This document shows, one piece after another, positions 22,128 through 31,814 of a stretch of 64,000 bases of DNA (the first letter of the stretch is position 1; each line of letters opens with the position of its first letter). The translations under genes were made by a program, and so were the position numbers. The stretch is from Eurosta solidaginis (lineage: Eukaryota > Arthropoda > Insecta > Diptera > Tephritidae). The stretch lies in the NCBI RefSeq assembly GCF_040869045.1, contig NC_090320.1:251968978-252032977 (forward strand). The letters are read 5' to 3'. A model generated the notes under the pieces. That model worked only from the letters and a program-made list of their open reading frames with translations, was not told the origin of the DNA and ran no database searches.

Positions 22128-23510
22128 TTTAGGGCGTGCACCTGGAACGTCCGTTCCTTTAATGGGATTGGACCATTTAACCGGCTTTTTGATGTCCTCG
22201 TCTATGAAAATCCGACACCACAGAAAGCCAAGAAATTGGATGAACAAGGAATGACAAGAAAACTATCCACCAATGGAACATTTACTGGAGTGGCCATACA
22301 AATAAACGCCAAGTACTGACGTTCACGCCTGTGGACGAACGTCCCGACGCTATACGAATAACAGCAATACTTTTTTATTATATCATTCATCTGCGCCTAT
22401 GCATCGATAGAGGAGAAAGACGATGAGGTGAAAGACGCTTTCTATGAACACTTAGATCTCACATACGAGAGCTGTCACCGCAATGATATAAAAGTCGTGC
22501 TTGCCGACTTTAACGCCAGGGTGGGCGAAGAAGGTGTTTTTGGATCCAGAGTCAGAAAGTTCAGCCTACACCGGTGTACGAAACAGGGCCATGTGCAGTA
22601 CGAGGTAAATAATATACAACACGCTACATTGCTGTCCCCCGATCGAAATACATGCAGTCAAAGCGAAAGCGTTTCATAAATGGCATGTTTCCTGTATTTT
22701 AGGTATACTAACGATACGAGGACCTAACATCGATGCTCGCCTCTGTACAGTTAAAACCCAGGAACACCAATTACAAGGAAAGTTAGACGTCCAAAGACTG
22801 CAATCGCAATAAACCGTCATTGATTTCGCAACTGGACTCTAACACCTTTTCTCTAAGAGCACAATTCAACCGGACGGAATATAGGTGTAGTGGGAGCATA
22901 TCTCTAAAGCACTGCGTGCCGCCACAAAGGAAAACATTGGTAACCCACGATGACGGAAAAGCAACTAGTACGATGAAGAATGTCGCTTTGCAACTGAAAG
23001 AAAAGACGCTTGTTACAGGACTACGCTACAAGCGAGCGTAACAAGAAGAGTGTGTGAAGGCTACGGCGAGTTGCAAAAGAAAGCGAGACGCACTTATAGG
23101 AAGAAAAAAGCAAAGGCAGAAAGCCATGAGTGCGACGAGCTTGAGCTGCTAGCCGCCAGAATTAATGCGCACAAAGTTTTCCAACAATTTCGGCGACAGA
23201 GGGAAGGTTTCAAGTCCAGATAAACTCCTGCAAGGACGGAAATGGCGACATTATTACCGATGTCTAGAAAGTACCTAGATTATGGATAGAACACTCTCTG
23301 CTCTTCTCAACGCAGACAGCTATGTACCTTACAGGGAGGATGAACATGATAATGAAGTTATTAATTTTCCTTAACACAACTATTAGCAGTAACCAATTTA
23401 CAGTAACTGACATAGAACAAGGTCACAGACGCTGATAAATTGCCTACGGAGCTATTGAAATACGGAAGCGAGGAGTAAGTGGGACGCACGCATCAACTTC
23501 TATGCTTAAT
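22128..23510 (+). pseudogene. RTE endonuclease and RT start
   Basis: Reads TWNVRSFNGIGPFNRLFDV at the start, then KDAFYEHLDLTYESC, then IKVVLADFNARVGEEGVFG (about 22490-22545). A LLSPDRNT block (near 22630) follows, as in the apurinic-type endonuclease of RTE elements. A further stretch matches the basic linker (KRKRDA, RRKKQRQ) and ends with DKLPTELLKYGSEE, the start of RT. Frameshifts and stops are frequent. The LTR insertion cuts it at 23512. Confidence 0.75.
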
Positions 23511-23512
23511 AT

Positions 23513-23977
23513 TGTAACGAATTTACTGCAATTCCGCTTATTTCAAATCTTCTACTAAGGTTCGAATCACTAAACTGTTGAATAAATACCTCCACTTTTA
23601 AATAATGCAAAATGGACTTTATTAAAGTACAATAACACTACTATTTCCCGACCGATAGCGTACTTAATTCAAAACTGATTGTAGCGCCTCTACTGTTACT
23701 GCCTTTTATACTCTTTGATTTCCTCGTTGCATCTTCTAGGCGCTTCTGTTCTAGAATCTACTAGTTTGTTATCTGCTATAATTATAACTACAGATGTACG
23801 TGTATAGCTCTCCTATGCGCGTGTGTTTGTGAGCGCCACTTCCAAAATTATAATTGCATATCTCAGATAAGATATCTGCATGTGTTTGTGCGTTGCTTCT
23901 CCGCTGCGTGTACGTGCATATGTGTAGACATAATGATTGAATTATTGATGTGCATACATTCACTGCTTAGCGTCGGC
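23513..23977 (-). repeat. 3' LTR, truncated
   Basis: Matches 25321 onward but stops at a GCCGACGCTAAG sequence. The first ~45 bp of the LTR, present in the other copy (25785-25827), are missing. Gag text runs directly into it. Confidence 0.8.
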
Positions 23978-25267
23978 AAGTCCGGCATTTTTTTGCTGTA
24001 ATCCCTTCAGTGCTTCCCAAGTTGTGTCTACCCAATCTAGCCTTTCCACTTCCACGCGATGAGATTTGTATGCGGGCTTACTCAAAAGTGACGTTGTTTC
24101 CTGAGTCAGTGCATGGGATACCGTTTTAGAAAATTTTGGCTTTGGGTTTGCGTATGTAGCTCGCTTCGTTTCCATGTCCCGTATGCCATTTATAAAACTC
24201 TGGATTTCTACCCTCTCGGTGTATTCCACGGGTGCGTCTGCACTTGCGAGACGAGCAAATCTTTCAGCATCCTACGCAAACTCCTGCAAAGTCTCATTCG
24301 CCTTTTGGTAACGATTTTGCAACTCAATTTGATATATCTGTTTCCTATGCTCGCGTCCGTAACGTCTCTCTAGAGCGATCATCAATGTTTCATAGTTGTT
24401 CCGTTCTTACTCTGGAATTGTCTGTAAGATTTCAGTTGCAGGCCATTTCAATGCCACGAACAGTGCAGCAACTTTATCTTCAGCATTCTAGTTGTTCACT
24501 GCTGACGTCTTCTCAAATTGAAGCTTGAATACCTCGAAAGTAACAGAGCTGCCAAAAGATGGAGTTTTTACCTTCGGATTGCTCGCTGGAACAGTTGGGC
24601 GATTTAGTTGTAACTGTTGCATACGACCTTTTAAATCATCGACTTTTGCCTGAAATTGTGCGATTTTTGCATCCTGCGATTCAAGTTTTGATGATACCCT
24701 TTCTTCCTGTGCCTCCAGCTGCGAGGATATGCGAGTTTCTTGTGCTTTCAACTACTCAGCCATATATATCTTCAGTTCTTCTAACTTTTTTTCCATCTTG
24801 GTTGTTATCTGTGTCGACATTTCTGAAATACGCGTTTCTTGTGCTTCAATCTTTGATGTTATGCGTGTCTCCTGCGATTCCAGTTGAGATGCCATATATG
24901 TCTTTTGTTCTTCCATCTTGGGTTCTAGTTGAGATGCCATATTTGTCTTCTGTTCTTCCAGTTGAGAGGACATTTGCGACGACATTGATGTTACTGTCGA
25001 TGTTTGTGTAGACATTGCAGCCAATATCATGTTCAAGTCTGTGCTCGTAACTGCCTGCGATGTTTCATTTTTCTCTTCAATTTTTGTTGTTGTCTCCTCC
25101 CCATCAGGATAAAAGACATACTCGTCCACATCAATTCCTTGCGACTCCATTACCTCTCGTAACCGTGCTTCAAGTTCGATCTTATTGCCGGTTGTATTCA
25201 ATCCATGGCTCTCCAACTCCTTTTTCAGTTGCTGGGTCCTCAACTCACTCAACTCTGCCATGTCCAA
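23960..25267 (-). pseudogene. Gag with SAP domain and coiled coil, four stops
   Basis: Starts at ATG 25265-25267. The first ~40 residues form a SAP-like helix-turn-helix (LRTQQLKKELESHGLNTTG). An acidic linker follows, then a long coiled coil built on repeated QLE.QE.RISS/SKLE.QE units. A capsid-like region follows, with AALFVALKWPATEILQTIPE (near 24412-24470), RRYGREH and VEYTERVEIQSFINGI. The frame never shifts but has stops at 24752-24754, 24488-24490, 24407-24409 and 24272-24274. All four would fit a C-to-T change on the coding strand (CAG/CAA to TAG/TAA). The end of the frame is fused into LTR sequence by the internal deletion. Confidence 0.8.
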
Positions 25268-25320
25268 GTTGTATTTGCAGTCTTCGGAATTTATTCAACA
25301 ATTCCTCTTCTGATACCAAT

Positions 25321-25827
25321 TGTAACGAATTTACTGCAATTCCGATTATTTCAAATCTTCTACTCAGGTTCGCATCACTAAATTGTTGAATAAATAACTC
25401 CACTTTTCAATAATGCAAAATGGCCTTTATTAAAATATAATAACACTACTATTGCACGACAGATAGCGTACTTAATTCAAAACTGATTGTAGCGCCTCTA
25501 CTGTTGCTGCCTTTATACTTTTTGATTTCCTTGTTGCATCTTCTAGGCGCTTCTGTTCTAGAATCTACTAGTTGGTTATCTGCTATTATTATAACTACAG
25601 ATGTACGTGTGTAGCTCTCCTATGCGCGTGTGTTTGTGAGCGACACTTCCGCAATTATAATTGCAAATCTCAGATAAGATATCTGCATGTGTTTGTGCGT
25701 TGCTTCTCCGCTGCGTGTACGTACATATGTGTAGACATAATGATTGAATTATTGATATGCATGCAGTCACTGCTTAGCATCGGCTTAGAGATGGCAATAC
25801 CACTTAGTGCTGCTAATATTCGTAACA
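25321..25827 (-). repeat. 5' LTR
   Basis: 507 bp with terminal inverted TGTTACGAAT/ATTCGTTACA. Contains AT-rich cores and TATA-like stretches. Related to the solo LTR at 55642-56508, which is in the opposite orientation. Confidence 0.85.
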
Positions 25828-25831
25828 ATAT

Positions 25832-26150
25832 GATCAGAAGAGTGCAAGCCCGAAGATAATAAGTTTAGTGTTCTTTTCCCAATCTACAAAAAGGTATATC
25901 CTATCAACTGCGCCAACTATTGCGGAATCAGTATTCGCATATGAGGTCCTGTCAAGCATATTGTGCGAATGATGGAAGACCATCGAGAACCGGCTCATTG
26001 TACGTTATTAGTGCAGCGTCAGACCTGGTATATATATCATCGAACAGACTCTTACTATGGGCTAAATTTTGGGAAAAACCCGCAAAGGAAAAGAATTGAC
26101 ACACATCTCTTCATCGATTTTAAAGCCGCCTTCTCAAGTTGGGCTCTCGA
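25832..26150 (+). pseudogene. RTE reverse transcriptase, motif A part
   Basis: Continues the RTE after the LTR element's ATAT target copy. Reads NCANYCGISI, then a SSILCE-like stretch in another frame, then LNFGKNPQRK and THLFIDFKAAF (26104-26134), which carries the first catalytic Asp of RT. Frameshifts are needed between blocks. Interrupted after AAFSS by the Jockey-like insertion. Confidence 0.75.
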
Positions 26151-26154
26151 AACC

Positions 26155-26970
26155 TGACATTGTTATTGTATTATCATCGGCGACCTTATTTATAACATGG
26201 ACGGCCCAAATGTCGATCATATTGAATGTCCCCGTTGATGGCATCACGCTACCGACTATCTTGCACTATAAAATCTTGGGTGTGACATTCTCCTCTCTCC
26301 TCTTTCCGGCAGCACTTCAGGTAAAGATAAAGAAACGCTCATCACCATTTACAACGAAATTGGCCGGCCGATTGCATGCTACGCGTCCCGGACTTGGTTG
26401 CCAAGCCTAAAGGCTATTCACTGGAAGAAAATACATGCCTGCCAAAATACTGCTCTCTGAACCGCTACGGGCTGTCTTCTTGTGTCCCCAGAACACCTTC
26501 AACACAATGAGGCGAAAGAACTCCCCATGGGAGAGAAATCAAATGCTATAGAAACTATTTCTCTTTACTACCCAGAAACTTTGGCAATCCAACAAACATC
26601 TGATTGATGATGCTATACTACCCTGGGGCTTAAGGGGGGATGAAATACGGCACCTAAGAACATAGCCGTATGAAGCAAAAAAGCACAAGCAGATCCTCAG
26701 TGATATCAAAAAACAGCCGTCCGACCTCTATGCCAGGAATTGCCCGACGAATCCGGTACTCAAAGAAAAATACCCAGAACTAGCAGAGGAGGAACAAATT
26801 CTCGGTAGGGAAAGGCGCGTCACTCTAGCTCAACTTCAGTCTAGGTATTTTAGCAGGTTAAACTCTTACCTATCCAGAACCAACCCTGACAAAACAGCAT
26901 GAAAACGAGCTACTTGAATTCCGCTTTGTATGAATTTAGTTTCCACATATTAGGCTGCGCCAAACACCAT
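26155..26970 (+). pseudogene. Jockey-like LINE RT C-terminus inserted in the RTE
   Basis: Reads NVPVDGITLPTILHYKILGVTF (near 26225-26290), ACQNTAL (26427-26460), then LAEEEQILGRERRVTLAQLQ and FSRLNSYLSRTNPD (about 26780-26895). This is the conserved C-terminal end of one Jockey-type family. It is bounded by RTE motif A on the left and RTE motif B on the right. Several stops; exact ends and target duplication were not resolved. Confidence 0.75.
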
Positions 26971-26974
26971 CAGC

Positions 26975-27245
26975 TCAGTCAGAATCGCTAAGGATCTCCA
27001 CGAACCGTTTGGAACTAAACAATGTTTTAGAGAGGATAACCACCTATCATCCAAATTCTTCAATTTGATGCTGAAGAAAATTACACAAGGTGCAGAACCG
27101 CTCTGGAACTAAACTCTTTAAAAACGTGCAATTACTGGCGTATGCTGCTGACTTCGATATCAATGGCCTGAACACCCACCTTCTAAGTTCTGCTTTTCCC
27201 AAACTGGAAAAAGAAACCGAAAATACGCTGTTTCATTTTATTTTA
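26975..27245 (+). pseudogene. RTE reverse transcriptase, motifs B and C
   Basis: Reads VRIAKDLHEPFGTKQCF (26978-27030), SSKFFNLMLKKITQGAE (27049-27100) and LLAYAADFDINGL (27129-27170), with YAAD where YADD is catalytic. The order and spacing match RTE RT downstream of the segment at 25832-26150. The second catalytic Asp pair is damaged, so this copy is dead. Confidence 0.75.
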
Positions 27246-29510
27246 TTGACTTTCGGACAGGGTGGATAAATGATGTATATTTTAACGATTTTCCGTCATC
27301 CCATGCCAAATTTGGTAAAGAGTAAAACCGGTTTCGGCGTTGTGCCACCTGGAGTGTCAGTAGCTGCTCTCATCAAGAAAAGAGCCAGTGCATTTGAGTC
27401 GTGACAACCATTTAACCGTTGGCAGCCATAATCTGGAAATTTAATAGGATTTTGTAAATCTGAAAGTCAGCATTAATACAGACAACACAGTCAGTAAAGA
27501 GATCTAGCAAACAATCACTCTTGCCAACAAATGCTACATTTGACTGAGTAGACAATTGAAAAGTTAAGTCCCTTCTGGAGAAGATGAGATGGCTCTTGGT
27601 GGGTTCGAGAGAAAAGATTTCCACAAATTTATTTAAGTTTTCTGAGCCAACAAAGCGTTGCCGACTGATGCTAAGCACACATAAACTTATATATAGAAAC
27701 AGGGAAAAAGTGGAAATTAAAAAAGTGACCTGAAAGAAACAAGTGCAACGCAAAAAGTAAAAAAGGAAAAGGTAAATAAACGAAAATATAAATAAAATAA
27801 AACAGATTACATGAAATTAAGTGAACATGAGTGTGAATTCCAGAGAAAAACAAGAAAAAATATTTTCAAACGACTGCTAAGCATGCAACTCTGTTTCTTT
27901 GTTTATTTCTAACTACATCCTTAAATGCATTTAAGCTTACACACACATACATACATACTTGCACACACTTTTTTGCTATGTTCATTTGATATGTGCTAAT
28001 GTGCAACTGTCCCTTTTTTAAAGAATTAATTTTTTTTAATAAATTTTGTTTATTTTGTCACTTTTGGAACGACAGTAGCAAGAAAAACCTCCTGATGTTG
28101 TGAAGATGACGACCAACAAAGTTAAAGTGGAAAAAATTTATTTTGTGGAAATCATGGCAAGTCAAAGAAAAAAGTTAAAACAGAAAATTTAAAGGGAATT
28201 TCTTAGCAAGTTCTACTCACAATTGTACATATACACGCACACATACATATACGAGTATGTATGTGCTGTTGGAAATTCACATAAAAGGGTTGCATTTGAT
28301 AGTATTTGTCAACAAATGTTGTTATTATGTATTTGCTTAAACTTATTTTAACATTTTTCTTTACATAAATTCTTAATATATTTGCAGAAGAGCGACAAAT
28401 CTAGCAAAAACAAATTACAAAATTTCGCTGAAAAGCAGCAGAAATGCAAGTTCACAAACTTTCTTAAAACTTTTGGTGCCGCTACTGCCATAACCACAAC
28501 ATCCACATATGTGAAGTAAAAAGTGTATATATGTGGCACAGTGTATGGTTTTGATATTGCGAGCGATAAAAAAATTGAAAAACCATGCGTGGCAATCTTC
28601 CTAAGGCACATGGATGACATCATCGCGTCGTTAGCACCAGCAACAACGAATAGCAAAGAAGTGGAGTACTACTCCAAGGAATGAGCTCTGTGGAACTGAA
28701 GAAGGATATAATAGAACCTGACGCTCAAAGAACTGGGCGGAGCATGAACATACTTCAAAACATACCTTTTGACAACATACTAGAACCTTTAAAACTGGTT
28801 TACAAAAAATAAAGCAGCCACGTGACTACAATAAAAAAAAAGAGAAAAAGGAGCTGCCTGCAAATATGTGAGCATAAAAGTAAGAAAACACAAAATAAAA
28901 GACAAGACAAAAACATTGTGACTATTCCCACAAACTCTGTGGTTTTACACAAAACAAACGATTGCCATGAATACAAATAATATTTTTTTTCTTTCGGATA
29001 CTTCATAGCAAGGTCAAAACACATTGCTCAGTACCTCTTTTGACATCTTTTTATAAGTTTTAGCAATCGGTCAAAACCACAAAACTGGCTTTTGGGAACG
29101 ACGAATTTTTGACTCCTTAGCTGATCAAGGGTTAAAGCCAAACTATTGACACATTCACAGCTTACACACATTTACATGTATGCCCAAATACACCCATTAC
29201 CGCAGCCCGTCGGAAAATGTAAAAAACAAATTAGTCAAAATACTTCAGAATTCAAAAAAAGACGAGCGTACCAAGTACTCGTAAAGTTCGATGTACGTCT
29301 AGAAATGGTATATCTTAAGTCCTAGAGCTCATGCAGGGGTTGCAGTTAAATTACCGTAGAAGTCGCTTTACCAAATCCAAAGAATTACGAGCGTTTTGAG
29401 TTCTTGGGCTTCGTATTGTCATCCAAATTTTATTTGTGTCGTATCGCCTCTTTAGCGGCGGCTTACAAATGTGTCATCGACTGTATAATGAGGTTTTGTA
29501 AATATATTGT
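27246..29510. other. No gene seen
   Basis: AT-rich spacer with CACACATACATACATA-type runs (27940-27965, 28225-28260). No repeat family, RNA gene or host exon could be supported. Confidence 0.45.
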
Positions 29511-29511
29511 T

Positions 29512-30285
29512 AACTAGCAGAGCCAGTTGACATTTTGCCCCCTCACTTTGGTCTATCTGCATGAATTTTAAGAAGTTTTTATCTCTTATTCTCCCTCCAC
29601 CTCTCTCCTACTTTTGCTAATACTCTTATTTACTCCACCCTCACCGCCTTACAAAAAAAAAAAAAAATAAATGTAAGGCGCGATAACCTCCGAAGAGATC
29701 TAAGGCCGAGCTTCTCTTCCAATTTGTGTCGTGCTCCTACTGATTTTCCCTACAAATCGGCCGGACGGGACCTACATATTTTTTTCCGACTCCAAACGGC
29801 ATCTGCAAGGTAGATGAGTTTTCACTGAGAGCTTTTCATGGCAGAAATACACCCGGAGCGCTTACCAAACACTGCCGAGGGGCGACCCCGCTTAGAAAAA
29901 TTTTCTTCTAATTGAAAAACCTTATTTCTAAAATGTTGATGGTGCTTTGCCCGGGGTGTGAACCCAGGGCATACGGTGTGGTAGGCGGAGCACGCTACCA
30001 TCACACCACAGTGGCCGCCTTTTCCCTCACTCCTTTTCTGCCCCACCTATCCCTGTTTCTCTACCTTCGTCGAACTTAATCTCTTTCTTCTTCCTTTTTC
30101 TCTTCTCTCTAGTTCTTCTTATTCATCTCCATCCACGTTCCCTGTCCTAGACCCAGTCCCAGTGCCAGTCTCTGTCCCAGCCACAGTCCAAGTGCAGTCC
30201 CAGTCCCAGTCTAGTCTAAAAGCTACCTATATACCAAATTTCAGCAAATATAAATATGAATAGAGTTTGTTCGAATAGATCGGTC
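29512..30285 (-). mobile_element. Family B copy, truncated, with a SINE inside
   Basis: Starts with the minus-strand core (ACTAGCAGAGCCAG...GTCTATCTGCAT, 29515-29568). A pyrimidine-rich segment and a degenerate CAGTCC-type hexanucleotide run (30145-30222) follow, then TATATACCAAATTTCAG..AAAT, as in the copy at 54882-55640. The 128-bp minisatellite part is missing. A SINE splits the pyrimidine-rich segment. Confidence 0.7.
29652..30019 (-). repeat. SINE, near full length
   Basis: On the minus strand the head GGCGGCCACTGTGGTGTGATGGTAGCGTGCTCCGCC and a B-box GGGTTCACACC identify a tRNA-derived head. The body has TTAGAAGAAAATTTTTCTAAGCGGGG and GAGTCGGA.AAAAA. The tail has ATCTCTTCGGAGGTTATCGCGCC and a poly-A/T end at 29652-29670. 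Possible 7-bp target repeat CCGCCTT on both sides. Confidence 0.8.
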
Positions 30286-30309
30286 CCTGGTTCCCTTCCC
30301 GGAAAAAAA

Positions 30310-30610
30310 ATATCGATGATTCATCATTAGGTGATACTTCGGTAACAAGTCAAATGCTTTTAGAAAGCAAATGGGAGCTATCTGCTAGCATATCGATCAC
30401 AAATCGATTACTTTCCATAAAAAATCGATCACTTTTCGACAATAGACCATGTTGACAACCAATCGATAACTTTTTGATAACATTAAAATAACTGTTTAAT
30501 AAACATTTCATAACTTTTCTATTTGAAGTCGATAAATTTTGTATAACAAACCGGTAATAAAGCGTCTTTTCGACGATATAAAAATGACATACGTTTTCGA
30601 TAACTCACCT
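30310..30610. repeat. ATCGAT-rich degenerate array
   Basis: Many imperfect copies of ATCGATAACTTTTTGATAACA-type motifs, as at 19290-19620. It directly follows a family B remnant. Confidence 0.6.
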
Positions 30611-31024
30611 TTAAAAACCTTTCTTTTTCTTTCTTTCCCTGCCTATTATATAAGCATTATTATTTACATCAACATCATTATCGACCTTTCATTATCAAAC
30701 TGATCTTTTTCTTCTTCCCCTGTTTCATCTTCTTTACATTTCTTTTTTAAAAAAAAACAGCTTAGAATTTCTTCTCGTTTGGGCGCAAAGTAAAAACCTA
30801 AGTTATGGTGAATTGACGACTAAGCAGCCAGGCATTTTCAAATATTTCGGCAGGCAGCTTTCGTCTTCGGCGTTCAAATTTGTGTCGTGAATAGCCTACC
30901 TTCAATAAGAATATGCTGCTGCGTATGGATGCTCGTGGGCTATTATAACCCAACATATTTATAGCAAGGCTGCTGCACCGAAAGTACCCTGTCTAGTTTC
31001 TTGACCAATGAATATTTCCTCTCT
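30611..31024. other. No gene seen
   Basis: Pyrimidine-rich start, then moderate-GC sequence with no recognised feature. Confidence 0.4.
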
Positions 31025-31305
31025 GCCGTGGTGTGATGATAGTGTACTCTGCATATCACACAGAAGTTCGTGGGTTCCTGCTCCGGGCAAAGCAATATTC
31101 AAATTTTAGAAACATGTTTTGATTGGTTATATGGCAATCACTTCGAGTGTATTTTTGCTATGAAAAGCTTCTCAGTTGTTAAAAGCTCATCTTGCCTTGA
31201 TGATGCTGTTCGAAGTCGGCATAACACATGTAGGCTCCGTCCCGCTAATTTGTAGGAAAAATTAAGAGGAGCATGACGCATGGAAGAGAAGTTTCGTTGT
31301 GTGCA
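31025..31305 (+). repeat. SINE, diverged copy
   Basis: Head GCCGTGGTGTGATGATAGTGTACTC, B-box-like GTGGGTTCCTGCTCCGGGCAAAGC, body TATGAAAAGCTTCTCAG and GAAGTCGGCATAACACATGTAGG. Many substitutions relative to 55888-56251 and the middle is shortened, so it is an old copy. Confidence 0.75.
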
Positions 31306-31812
31306 AATAAATGTTAAGTTCAATAATCTCACCTGGATGCGTTTTACAACGAGGTTCGTTCATAGAACTTGACAGAGAGTATTCCCAAAACATGCCTTTT
31401 TATTAGCATTGTGTTAGTTGTTGTAATGCCTTACTATCCTCCCGCTCTCGTCCGTCCCAGCGTTTCTTGCATGATAGTGATTTAAGCCTTTGCCTTCATG
31501 ACGACGCCAAGAAGGTATCATACATTTAAAGGGTCTGGGTGAGGCACTTGATATAAATCATAGTCATTAAAACGACTGCCATGGTATTTATCACAAAAGG
31601 GCTTGTTGTAAATTCTGAAGTTTTTTTTTTAACAGTAGGGGCTTTCACGTGGTGGGTGACAAGCCCAACGCTCTACCAGAATATGAGATTTGTTTCGCTT
31701 GGGTTTGAAATCCATACCGATAAAAAGTTATACCCTTTACTACATCATTGTCACAAAATCGCACACTGTGCTTAACCACACAACAGTATTACCACCTTAT
31801 TGTGGTCAGTAA
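31306..31812. other. No gene seen
   Basis: No supported feature between the SINE and the next family A copy. Confidence 0.4.
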
Positions 31813-31814
31813 AG

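Larger units (their letters stand above)
23513..25827 (-). mobile_element. LTR retrotransposon with pol deleted
   Basis: Minus-strand element flanked by the 4-bp repeat ATAT (23509-23512 and 25828-25831). The 5' LTR is 25321-25827 (507 bp, TGTTACGAAT...ATTCGTTACA on the minus strand). The 3' LTR is 23513-23977 and lacks its first ~45 bp. Only gag lies between; protease, RT and integrase are gone. On the minus strand, two bases after the 5' LTR, is TGGTATCAGAAGAGG, a tRNA primer site of tRNA-Leu-like type. Family assignment without pol is uncertain; the 4-bp target and Gag type suit a Ty3-like element. Confidence 0.85.
22128..27245 (+). mobile_element. RTE-clade LINE, split by two insertions
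   Basis: One degenerate plus-strand RTE element is interrupted by an LTR element (23513-25827) and a Jockey-like LINE (about 26150-26970). RTE protein text resumes in the right order after each interruption: endonuclease (22130-23040), RT start (23420-23490), RT finger and motif A (25850-26135), motif B (26975-27090), catalytic motif (27140). The 5' end is ragged and the 3' end is not defined. Confidence 0.8.
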
